From Thermoplasmata archaeon (GTDB lineage: Archaea > Thermoplasmatota > Thermoplasmata > Lutacidiplasmatales > UBA184), in assembly GCA_022750055.1 (NCBI GenBank), contig JAKIWL010000002.1, positions 271,042 to 335,041 of the forward strand: a stretch of DNA of 64,000 nucleotides, read 5' to 3'. Position 1 is the stretch's first letter; the number at the start of each line of letters is the position of its first letter. The notes under the pieces were generated by a model. The model was not told where the DNA came from and searched no databases. It saw only the letters and a program-made list of their open reading frames with translations. Positions 27,665 through 35,332 of the stretch are shown piece by piece. Both the position numbers and the translations under genes were made by a program.

Positions 27665-28330
27665 TTGGCGCTTCCCACGTTTCCGCCGACCGCCCCCGTC
27701 GGTGTGCCCTACGGGTCACCCCCGTACGGCGGTCCGATGTACACGACCGAGGCCCAGTCGGTCAGCGAGTACCTGACGGCCGCCAAGATCATGGCGCTGA
27801 TCCTCGGGATCCTCGACCTCACCGGATTCCTGGCGGCGATCGTGCTCGCCCTCCTCGGGTTCGGGTTCGGCTGGTTCGGAGCGTTCCTGTTGGTCGGATT
27901 CGTCGTCAACACGGGCCTGTTCATCGAGACGGGCGTCATCCAGGACCACCTCTCCGCGGGGCAGGTCCAGGCGGCTAAGGATCGGAGCCTCGTGTGGGTG
28001 ATCTTGGGGTTTGTGTTCGGGTGGCTCATCGTTGGGATCCTGTTGCTGGTCGCCTACCTGCGTTACGACCTAGTGATCAACCAGCAACGCGGGGTGGTGG
28101 GATACAGCTCCCCCGTCTACGCCAGCGGCTTCAGTCCGCCCGCCTACGCCGGGGTTCCGATGCAACCCCTCCCGTCGACTCCCTCGACGGCTCCACCACC
28201 CGCACCGCCTCCTGCACCCGTCGCAACGGCGGTTCCCATGCTCCCGCTTTGTCCGCGCTGCGGTCGGCCGGCAACGTGGATACCCCCGTACAACCGCTGG
28301 TTCTGTTACACTGAGTTCGTTTACCTCTGA
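27665..28330 (+). CDS. Membrane protein with Pro-rich tail and partial zinc ribbon
   Basis: A 221-residue protein with a TTG start at 27665 behind a TATA-like CCTTATACC (27624-27632). A Pro/Tyr-rich N-terminus is followed by three hydrophobic segments (about residues 40-64, 68-86 and 100-125). A Pro/Ala linker leads to a C-terminal CPRCG...WFCYTEFVYL. The latter looks like a zinc ribbon whose fourth Cys is missing: the usual CxxC became CYTE. Family unknown; similar membrane/zinc-ribbon designs recur in this genome. Confidence 0.65.
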   Translation: MALPTFPPTAPVGVPYGSPPYGGPMYTTEAQSVSEYLTAAKIMALILGILDLTGFLAAIVLALLGFGFGWFGAFLLVGFVVNTGLFIETGVIQDHLSAGQVQAAKDRSLVWVILGFVFGWLIVGILLLVAYLRYDLVINQQRGVVGYSSPVYASGFSPPAYAGVPMQPLPSTPSTAPPPAPPPAPVATAVPMLPLCPRCGRPATWIPPYNRWFCYTEFVYL

Positions 28331-28393
28331 GATCGCGGAGGGCTACGCGGGCCACCCGGAAGGCACCTTCGGGCGGGCCGCGCGGGGTCGGAC

Positions 28394-29854
28394 CTACCAG
28401 AGGTTTCCGAGCGGGTCGGAGGCGTCGGAATCCGGAACGGCCTTTCCAACGCCGTTCGTCCGAGGCGGGGACGGGGGGGGAACCGCCGTGCCCTGCGGGT
28501 AGAGGCGGGCATTACGCGAGGGAGCCTCCTTCCGGGGCGGTTGGCGTTTCACGATCACGATCGCTCCGGCCAACACCGTAGCGGCAACGACAACTCCGAT
28601 CGCGATCCCGCGAACGAGCGCGGTCGGACCCGAACCGGACCCGCAGGTGTTGATCAGGCAGTTCGAGTTCGACTGGGCCAGGGAGGGGGATTCCGGTTGG
28701 GCCTGGATCGTTGCGGCCGATGGCCCGTCGGTCGGCCCCGACCCGGGCGGGGCCCCCGGATTTCCAACCCCGACCGCAGCGGCGACCCCCGACTCGAGCG
28801 ACACATTGCCCGAGTCGGTCGCACTCGGTTGATATCGGGCCGCGGAGGCCAAGATCGGAAGGTGACCGACCGCGGCGAGTCCGTCGACGTCGATCGCCTG
28901 CGTGCTCGCGAGCTGAACATCGGCCGCTCGCGCCCGCCACGGAGCCGTGTTGGAGCTGAACAGGTCAGCCTGATTCGGGACGAGGATGAACCCCTCCCAC
29001 GTGGTGAAGGGGCCGGTCACGACGATCCCCACCTGGGTCGTGGACAACCCGTTGCCGAGAAGCTGACTCCCGATGACGGCGCCCGTGAGAGCCACGGTCC
29101 CGCGCGCGCTGGAGAATCCTCCCGGATAGACGTTCGTGGCCGAGCTGTGTACTCCGAAGAAGGAGTCGGAGCGGCATGCGGTGGAGACGGACCACGAGCC
29201 GCTCGCGGAATACTGGGCGGTGGAGTTCCAGCCCGCAGCGCCCAAGGTCGTGGGGAATAGGCCAAGGAACGGGGCGAACGAGACCGACGCGCTGCCTTGC
29301 GAGTTGGCCCAGAAGTGCTCCGATGCGGTCGCCTTGCCGTGGAGCGTGTTGATGACGGCGAGGGCGGACTCGGTGAGGTTTCCGCGTTGGACCACGGATG
29401 TGTTCTCCAACGCAAACGCCGGGGTCGGGGTCCCGTTCTGGTAGACCGTTCCGGAAGCGCTCAGGTTCGCGAAAACGATCTCCGATTCCCAGACGTGCTC
29501 GGTGATGTTGAGCGAGCGAGTGGGGGCGACGCAGTTCGGCCGGCAGTAGGTGACGAACAACGACGCCCCCACGGTCCGATTGACCTCGACCTGGAGGGTG
29601 CCGGCCGATCCGTTGCGCTCGGTCAGGATTGTGTTCCAGCCGTAGGAGGCGTGCAGGTTGAACGTCGTATTCCCATCCGCCGCAGTTCCCGTCGCTGAGA
29701 AAGAACGTTCCGCGCCATACGCCCAACTGACTGCACCGGGGGAGGTCGTCGTCGCGGTCGAAATCGGAAAGGCGGGCGCCGGGGCCACCAGGAGTAACGT
29801 GGCGAGCACCCCAAGGGAGATGCTCCAGGTCAACCGAACCCCCGGTCGTCTCAC
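28394..29854 (-). CDS. Exported surface protein with C-terminal membrane anchor
   Basis: A 486-residue protein. A signal peptide (SISLGVLATLLLVAPAPAF) precedes a beta-rich ectodomain full of Asn-glycosylation sequons, with a CRPNC pair and a single later Cys. A membrane helix at about 425-448 and a basic, Pro-rich cytoplasmic tail end the chain. No family recognised. A TATA-like GGCTTATAG lies about 47 bases before the ATG, so a short leader may exist. It is divergent from a putative regulator gene. Confidence 0.65.
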   Translation of the reverse strand: MRRPGVRLTWSISLGVLATLLLVAPAPAFPISTATTTSPGAVSWAYGAERSFSATGTAADGNTTFNLHASYGWNTILTERNGSAGTLQVEVNRTVGASLFVTYCRPNCVAPTRSLNITEHVWESEIVFANLSASGTVYQNGTPTPAFALENTSVVQRGNLTESALAVINTLHGKATASEHFWANSQGSASVSFAPFLGLFPTTLGAAGWNSTAQYSASGSWSVSTACRSDSFFGVHSSATNVYPGGFSSARGTVALTGAVIGSQLLGNGLSTTQVGIVVTGPFTTWEGFILVPNQADLFSSNTAPWRARAADVQLASTQAIDVDGLAAVGHLPILASAARYQPSATDSGNVSLESGVAAAVGVGNPGAPPGSGPTDGPSAATIQAQPESPSLAQSNSNCLINTCGSGSGPTALVRGIAIGVVVAATVLAGAIVIVKRQPPRKEAPSRNARLYPQGTAVPPPSPPRTNGVGKAVPDSDASDPLGNLW

Positions 29855-29975
29855 AGGTTCAATCGTCTCCTGCGTCCGGGTCGGGGACTCTCCCCATGTT
29901 CTATAAGCCCATGTTCATGGCTCGCACGCGAACGTTGGACACCATGATACGCCATCTCCGGACGCAGGTCGCGCT

Positions 29976-31037
29976 GTGAGAGCGCTCACGGACGCTGAGG
30001 CGAAGACCATCGCAGTCCTCTTGGGTTCGGCGGCGTCGCCCGAGCGCGAGCGCCTGTCTCGAAGTGGGTTGCCCCGGTCGACCTACCACGCAGCCAGACG
30101 TCGTGCCTACGATGAGGGCTGGCTGAGGGACCGCTACGTTCCCGAGCCCGATCGCTTTGGGTTCCCCTTTGCATCCTTCATCGTTGCCCGACCCTTCGCC
30201 GACCGCGTCGGCGAGCTGCTTCGATCCTGGCAGGACCACCCGGGAAACGTGGTCCTCCTCGGTGGCCCCGCCGCCGTCCTAGGCACGTTTTTTCATGCCT
30301 CGGAAGCGAGCGCTCGTTCGATGGCGGGCGGGAAGGCATGGGGGGAACTCGCCGGGTCGGCCAGCGCGGTCGTGGCCGACCTTGCCCGTGCCAGCGTCCC
30401 GGTGTATTTCGATTACGAAGGCCTCTGGGCCCATATCTCCGGTACGCTGGGAACCGTGGCGTATCCGCGCGGCCTGGGAGGTGACGCTCGGTCGGGAACG
30501 GATCCGGCGGAGCCGCTTCCCGCGCTAACGGACCACCAGCGCTGGGCCGCTGGTGAGATGCTCTCCCGGTCCGCGGAGGACTCCGGGGCGGGACTCCCGC
30601 TCGTCGGACCCCTCGGACTACCCTTTTCCCAGCAGCGGTTGGTGGCCAAAGGCTGGGTTAATCATCGAGTCTTCCTCGACCCGTCGAAGCTCTCCTCGTA
30701 CCGAGGGAACGCTGCCGATCAGTACGTCTTCATCGCCGGCAAGCCGAAGGCGGACCTTCGGCCCGAGGAGCTGTTTCAATCGCTGGTCCGGGAATCGCGC
30801 GTCTTTCCATTCCTGTACGTCGTCGGCCCGGACCGAGTGCTGATAGGTGCAATGGGAGCATCGGCGGCTCGCAAGAGTTCAGTCTCCCCCGGGAGCGATG
30901 CGCGGCAGCCCGTGATGCCGACGTTGCAGGAATCGATCTCCGGCATCGAGGTGATTCAGGAGCCCGCCCCGTCGCTCCCGATCCTAGTCGATCACCGGTA
31001 CGATCGCCTGATCCCTTCGAAAGCGCGGGCATCGTGA
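29976..31037 (+). CDS. Putative HTH regulator
   Basis: A 353-residue protein starting at GTG 29976. Residues 1-55 look like a winged helix-turn-helix (LTDAEAKTIAVLLG, then LPRSTYHAARRRAYDEGWL), similar in style to Lrp/AsnC or TrmB N-termini. The remaining 300 residues form one or two alpha/beta domains, with VVLLGGPAAVLGTFF, that I cannot place. It is divergent from an exported protein gene, which it may regulate. A TATA-like ATGATACGC lies about 27 bases before the start. Confidence 0.5.
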   Translation: MRALTDAEAKTIAVLLGSAASPERERLSRSGLPRSTYHAARRRAYDEGWLRDRYVPEPDRFGFPFASFIVARPFADRVGELLRSWQDHPGNVVLLGGPAAVLGTFFHASEASARSMAGGKAWGELAGSASAVVADLARASVPVYFDYEGLWAHISGTLGTVAYPRGLGGDARSGTDPAEPLPALTDHQRWAAGEMLSRSAEDSGAGLPLVGPLGLPFSQQRLVAKGWVNHRVFLDPSKLSSYRGNAADQYVFIAGKPKADLRPEELFQSLVRESRVFPFLYVVGPDRVLIGAMGASAARKSSVSPGSDARQPVMPTLQESISGIEVIQEPAPSLPILVDHRYDRLIPSKARAS

Positions 31038-31158
31038 TCGGTCGCTATTCGGGAAACGCGGACCTGCGCGATGCTCCTTCAATTCGTCGAGTCGCCGGGG
31101 CGCTGCGCTAGTAGGCTGGTATCGAAATGGATAAGTCGGGGCATGCCGGCTCGCCATG

Positions 31159-31233
31159 GGGCGTGTAGCCTAGTCTGGATAGGGCACCGGGTTCCTAACC
31201 CGGCGGTCGGGGGTTCAAATCCCCCCACGCCCG
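31159..31233 (+). tRNA. tRNA-Arg (anticodon CCU)
   Basis: A complete cloverleaf of 75 bases. The acceptor stem GGGCGTG pairs with CACGCCC, the D arm is GCCT/GGGC, the anticodon stem CCGGG/CCCGG encloses TTCCTAA (anticodon CCT), and the T arm GGGGG/CCCCC encloses TTCAAAT. The discriminator is G, CCA is not encoded and there is no intron. It reads AGG codons. Confidence 0.95.
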
Positions 31234-31957
31234 GGGGGGCCTCAACTTGCAGGAGGTTGAAGCCGCCTTCCGCGGGCCTTTGCGATGAGTAGAGAGTGCA
31301 GGAGGGCGGAGAAATCTGAGCCGCAGCTCCCTTACTGGCAGTAGCGCCGCCGACCGAACGTTTATCGGTGACAGAAGGATTGCGAGTTTCGTGGGAACGT
31401 ACCGGTTTCGGACCCAGTAGTTCTGCCCCGCAGGAGTAGGCACTTGGACGCTTGCACCTCTCTCGAAGACGGTCTCCGAGGCGGCGAGGTTTAGAGCCCA
31501 TCAACGGGTCCGGGGGAACCTTTGAGCGAACCCCATTCCGCCTTTCCCTCGTTTCGGCCGGAGGCGGGGAGCTTTGCATCGTGGTCAGGGCCGAAATCCG
31601 CCACAGGACCGGGAAGACCGCGATTCGGTGGAGATCTCGGTAGAACCTGACCACTCGCCGATCGTGATCGCAGTCCTGAACGACCTCAAACGCCCACTTC
31701 GCGTGAGCCCGCGCATGGCTGAGGAATTCTTCGGCTTGGCGAGTCACACCGGCGCGCGTTCGTGGTGTGGACAGACTCCTCCAAGCTTGCTGCGACGAGC
31801 CGGCGGCGCATCAGAAAAGCCCTGGAAATGGTGCAGAAAGGGAAGAATCTGAAGGTGTGATCGCCCCCGACGAGATCCGCCCTCCGGATTCTGATTCGGC
31901 GAGCGGAAGGCTCGTCACGCGGAACCAGGACGAGGGCGCGATTCTGGCGCGCCCGGG
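31234..31957. other. Gene-poor stretch after the tRNA
   Basis: About 720 bases with no intact gene. The first 340 bases show no coding pattern. The later part (31580-31860) holds a reading frame that seems protein-like but is broken by frameshifts (listed separately). Such decayed stretches downstream of tRNA genes are often old integration sites, but I found no second copy of the tRNA 3' end and no integrase. Confidence 0.4.
31580..31860 (+). pseudogene. Possible frameshifted gene remnant
   Basis: Protein-like sequence is spread over successive frames. One frame gives VVRAEIRHRTGKTAIRW, ending in a stop at 31641. A second gives PDHSPIVIAVLNDLKRPL and MAEEFFGLASHTGAR (about 31628-31760). A third gives FVVWTDSSKLAATSRR and KALEMVQKGKNLKV, ending at TGA 31858-31860. 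Joining them needs two single-base shifts. This may be a decayed small gene, or two sequencing errors; no family is recognised. Confidence 0.3.
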
Positions 31958-32122
31958 CTACCAGCTCCGCAGAGCCTGGGCCATCTGCTTTCTGGCCGCC
32001 TTAGTTTGATGCCCGGGTCCTTTCCGAGTGTAGACGGTGCACCCGCACGCGCGGCAGTGACCGTCTGCGCCGTGCAATCGGAACTGATGCATGCAACCTG
32101 GCGTCTCACACTCCGTCGTCAT
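31958..32122 (-). CDS. Small zinc-finger protein (54 residues)
   Basis: A short gene from ATG 32120-32122 to the stop at 31958. The product has Cys5, Cys10, Cys23, Cys26 and Cys28 with two His, in the pattern CETPGC...HCRACGC, followed by a basic helix (KAARKQMAQAL). A small nucleic-acid-binding zinc finger is likely. It lies 64 bases downstream of tbp on the same strand and may be co-transcribed with it. No family recognised. Confidence 0.55.
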   Translation of the reverse strand: MTTECETPGCMHQFRLHGADGHCRACGCTVYTRKGPGHQTKAARKQMAQALRSW

Positions 32123-32186
32123 TCCAGTTCCACTCCCAGCGTCGGTCGACTTGGCGACCCTTCCACTGTGAGGGTCCTCGCCATGC

Positions 32187-32870
32187 TCAACCCACTGTCC
32201 CAGTCGGTCGTGCCAGCACCCCTGGAGGTCGGGCGGATGAGTCCGCCGGTCGGTTGCGGGCCGGCGTCGACGTACGGGGCGCCGTTGGGGTGTCGACCGG
32301 AGGGGGGCTCGATGCCCGTCTCTCCGCGGGCAGGAGCCCGGCTCCCCGGAGCTCCAGAGTGATCTTTTGGACGGCCTGCTGCACCTCGATCGGACGGCGA
32401 GCTCCCGTGCATACGAGCTTGCCACTTCCGAAGAGGAGAATGACCGCGCGGGGCTCCTCGAGACGGCAGACGAGTCCGGGGAACTGTTCCGGCTCATATT
32501 CGACTCGGTCCAGTCCGAGCGTGATCGCAATCGCATCGAGGTTGATCTCGGCGCCGAGGTCCGAGGTAGCCACGATATTCTGGACTTCGATCTTCGGCCG
32601 CGCGATGACCTTCTGGCCCCCCTTACGGATCAGATCCGATACGATCCGGATCGAGTCCTCCACCTGCTTGCGGCTCTTTCCACCGGTGCAGACCACCTTG
32701 CCGGACTGGAACAGAAGGATGGCCGTCTTCGGTTGCATCATCCGGTAGATCAAGCCGGGGAATCGGGTCGGCTCATACTCCGCTCCGTCGAGCGCGACGG
32801 CGATCCTCGGGAGGTCGAGCTGGCCGCCGAGGGACGTGGAGGCCACGACGTTTTCTATTCTAACTCGCAT
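32187..32870 (-). CDS. tbp: TATA-box binding protein TBP
   Basis: A 227-residue TBP with the two direct repeats: residues 1-90 (IENVVAST ... FPGLIYRM ... SGKVVCTG) and 92-180 (VQNIVATSDLG ... FPGLVCRL ... SGKLVCTG). It binds core promoters and recruits TFB and RNA polymerase. After residue 183 it carries an unusual 45-residue Pro/Ala/Arg-rich tail, whereas archaeal TBPs usually end shortly after the second repeat. The ATG is at 32868-32870. The gene is preceded by three TATA-like elements, compatible with self-regulation. Confidence 0.95.
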   Translation of the reverse strand: MRVRIENVVASTSLGGQLDLPRIAVALDGAEYEPTRFPGLIYRMMQPKTAILLFQSGKVVCTGGKSRKQVEDSIRIVSDLIRKGGQKVIARPKIEVQNIVATSDLGAEINLDAIAITLGLDRVEYEPEQFPGLVCRLEEPRAVILLFGSGKLVCTGARRPIEVQQAVQKITLELRGAGLLPAERRASSPPPVDTPTAPRTSTPARNRPADSSARPPGVLARPTGTVG

Positions 32871-32877
32871 AGGTCGA

Positions 32878-32906
32878 TTTATATAGTATTTAAATGGGTA
32901 TTTAAG
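32878..32906 (-). promoter_or_regulatory. Triple TATA-like promoter of tbp
   Basis: On the minus strand, upstream to downstream, CTTAAATAC, ATTTAAATA and TATATAAA follow each other within 29 bases. The first two are centred 22-32 bases before the ATG, the normal TATA distance for a leaderless mRNA. The third, only 8-15 bases before the ATG, could be a TBP operator overlapping the start region. This is by far the most AT-rich stretch nearby. Confidence 0.6.
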
Positions 32907-33262
32907 CTCCCCGCCCCCTGCCCGACCCTCCACGAATTGAGAACTTGAGTCGCCGGGGTGAAGGAGTGGGGGTTTCCACGACGAACTCCCCGCCGCCACG
33001 CTCGGCGGCGGCGGATCTACTTCCGACGCGACGAATCTCCGGAGCCGCTGGTTCCGGCCGCCCACCACTCTCATGAGGGACGCACAGAGCGACTGCTACG
33101 AATCTCGAGGCGGGCGGTGCGGGTCCGCAGCGAAATGCCCTTCATGCTCTCGGGGCTCCCGCGGGACCGGGGGCCGACCTCCACACAGGAGGAACGTGCC
33201 GGGCCCACAGTCAGGAAGCCGTGCTGGATTGAGACGCCGAGGCGGGCGAGACCAGACCCACC
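32907..33262. other. Non-coding gap between tbp promoter and the next gene
   Basis: About 355 bases without a gene I can support. The only clear structure is a perfect GC hairpin at 32990-33012 (listed). Open frames here are antisense-like or Arg/Pro-rich noise. Confidence 0.4.
32990..33012. repeat. GC-rich inverted repeat (hairpin)
   Basis: CCGCCGCC, a seven-base loop and GGCGGCGG form a strong stem. It lies in the divergent gap between tbp and a membrane protein gene. It could affect transcription or be a small RNA stem; no T-run follows, so a terminator is unlikely. Confidence 0.4.
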
Positions 33263-33715
33263 GTGGCGTTCATTCTCTCGATCCTCGCGGGAGTCCTGAT
33301 GATTATCGATGGAGCCTTCCTGTCGATCGCGGGCGGGGTCGTTTCCTCGGCAGGATACGCGGATGCCGGCGCGCTCCTGGGCGGTCTCGGTTTCCTCGGA
33401 GGGTTCTTCGGGTTCATCGTCGTCGTTCTCTCCATCCTCCTGTTCATTAGCCCGGATTCGCACGTCGGCTACGGGATCGCGATCCTCCTCCTCTCGCTTC
33501 TGAGCATCGTCGGCGGTGGCGGCTTCATCATCGGACTCATCCTGGGAGTGATCGGTGGAATCGTCGCGATCGTCTTCGTCCCGGAGGATGGCGCGGGTCG
33601 ACCGCTCCCGCGGGAGGTTCCCGGAACCGCCCGGCGGAGGTTCTGTGCGTTCTGCGAGCTGCCGATCCCGCCGAAGACTGCGACGTGCGCAAACTGCGGG
33701 CGCATTGCAGACTAA
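33263..33715 (+). CDS. Small membrane protein with C-terminal zinc ribbon
   Basis: A 150-residue protein starting at GTG. Three hydrophobic, Gly-rich segments cover about residues 4-30, 38-62 and 70-103. A short basic linker leads to a C-terminal zinc ribbon, CAFC...CANCG. It matches a recurring archaeal design in which a membrane core carries a cytoplasmic zinc ribbon; function unknown. Confidence 0.65.
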   Translation: MAFILSILAGVLMIIDGAFLSIAGGVVSSAGYADAGALLGGLGFLGGFFGFIVVVLSILLFISPDSHVGYGIAILLLSLLSIVGGGGFIIGLILGVIGGIVAIVFVPEDGAGRPLPREVPGTARRRFCAFCELPIPPKTATCANCGRIAD

Positions 33716-33800
33716 GGAGCCCAAGCGATCGGAATCAGGACGGGGGGTTTGGGCGCGGGATCCGACTCCGACCACGAGGAGAACTGTCGCTCCTCGCGGG

Positions 33801-35237
33801 TCAGGGCGGGTCCGTCCAGCGGCGCGACGCCCCTCGCATCAAGGTCGGCACGAGGGCGGCGAGCGTCAGCAATCCGGAGATCAAGAAGATCCAATGGATG
33901 GACGATAGGAAGTTCTTGGCTACTCCCACCACGGCGGGTCGCCCGGTCCCTCCGGTTAAGATCGCCACGATCGCGCTCCGTGGGAGGATGCCCGACATGA
34001 TCGTCAGAGTCACGCCCAGACTCACGGTCGTCCCCGCGTTGATGAGCGTCGTCCCCACACCCGAGGCGACGCCGCGTCGATCGCGAGGGACCGCATTCAT
34101 CATCGCCGCCCGGTTTGGGGCTGCGAAGAGACCCATCCCGCCCCCCACGAGGAGAAGGGGCGGGGCCAACTGGGCGAACGAATCCTCCGAGCCGATCTGG
34201 GTGAGCCACAGGAAACCGGCTCCGGCAGCGATCAGCCCAACGATCAAGAACGGACGAGGCCCGTAGTGGTCGGAGAGCCAACCGCTGAGCGGACCGAAGA
34301 AGGCGAGCGAGGCGGAGGTCGGGATGAGGAACAGTCCGGCCGAGAACGGATCGAGGAACCTCGGTGGACCTTGGAGATAGAAGACAAGGACGAAAGTGAA
34401 CGCCCCGCGGCTCAGCGCCGTTAACCACATGGACAGGGAGGAGGCGGCGAACTCTCGGATCCGGAACAGCGTGAGGTCGAGCATGGGGTGGCGGACCCGG
34501 GACTCGACCGCGAGGAACCCCAGGATGAGGCCCGCCCCGCCGAGAAGACTGAAGAACTCGACGCCGAGGGCCACCTGGCCGAGTGCGCCCAGGGTGATCC
34601 CGAGGAGGATAACGGCGAGGCCGCCCGCCAGGAGGAGGTTCCCGGCCCAGTCGATAGACTGGCGTGCCTCGGGAAGAGCGAGTTCCCTTAGGTCAGTGCG
34701 GGCCCGGATCGTGGCGACGATCCCGATCGGGACGTTGACGAAGAAGATCCACCGCCACCCGATCGTGGCGCTGATGATCCCCCCGATCACGAGCCCCGCG
34801 ACCGCCCCCGCCACGATCGAGACCTGATTGATGCCGAGCGCCCTTCCCCGTTCGTTCGGAGGGAACGCATCGGTGATGATGGCGGCCGAATTGGCAAAGA
34901 GGAAACCCGCCCCCAACGCCTGGAGAAGCCGGAACCCCACGAGCTCGGCCCCGTTCTGGGAGAGGCCGCACAACAGCGAGCCGACCGTGAACAGCGCGAA
35001 CCCTAACACGTAGAGTCGGACCCGGCCGAACATGTCGCTCAGTCGGCCGAAGTTGAGCAACACGACCGCGGTGACGAGCGAGTATCCGAGCAGGACCCAC
35101 AGCAAGAGGGTGGCCGAGGTCCCCGGCAGCTCCCGCCCTATCGTCGGCAGGGAGATCAGCACGATGTTGGTGTCGATCGCGGCCATGAGCGTGGCGACGG
35201 TCGTATTCGAGAGCGCGAGCCACTTGTATTCGACCAC
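33801..35237 (-). CDS. DHA2-type MFS exporter, 14 membrane helices
   Basis: A 478-residue transporter. The N-terminal AAIDTNIVLISLPTIGREL and the motif GRLSDMFGRVRLYVLG identify the DHA2 (EmrB/QacA) drug:proton antiporter group; hydrophobicity supports 14 helices. Multidrug or metabolite export is likely but the substrate is unknown. It stands alone, 95 bases downstream of the start side of a surface protein gene region. Confidence 0.88.
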   Translation of the reverse strand: MVEYKWLALSNTTVATLMAAIDTNIVLISLPTIGRELPGTSATLLLWVLLGYSLVTAVVLLNFGRLSDMFGRVRLYVLGFALFTVGSLLCGLSQNGAELVGFRLLQALGAGFLFANSAAIITDAFPPNERGRALGINQVSIVAGAVAGLVIGGIISATIGWRWIFFVNVPIGIVATIRARTDLRELALPEARQSIDWAGNLLLAGGLAVILLGITLGALGQVALGVEFFSLLGGAGLILGFLAVESRVRHPMLDLTLFRIREFAASSLSMWLTALSRGAFTFVLVFYLQGPPRFLDPFSAGLFLIPTSASLAFFGPLSGWLSDHYGPRPFLIVGLIAAGAGFLWLTQIGSEDSFAQLAPPLLLVGGGMGLFAAPNRAAMMNAVPRDRRGVASGVGTTLINAGTTVSLGVTLTIMSGILPRSAIVAILTGGTGRPAVVGVAKNFLSSIHWIFLISGLLTLAALVPTLMRGASRRWTDPP

Positions 35238-35332
35238 GGGAACTGGGGACGCCTATCGGCAGGGGTCAGGGTCCGGGCGAGATCGCAGCGTCTCGACCCA
35301 ACGGATGTCGGCAGGCAGGCTCGGCGTTCGCA

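Noticed and set aside
31284-31324. C/D-box small RNA (GATGAG ... CTGA)
   Set aside because: Box C is imperfect, no convincing C'/D' pair exists and no guide target could be checked.
31079-31747. A 222-residue minus-strand frame across the tRNA gene
   Set aside because: It runs straight through tRNA-Arg and the gene-poor stretch and shows no family features; the protein-like signal lies on the plus strand.
32990-33012. Intrinsic terminator
   Set aside because: The strong GC hairpin has no T-run after it on either strand and lies in a divergent promoter gap.
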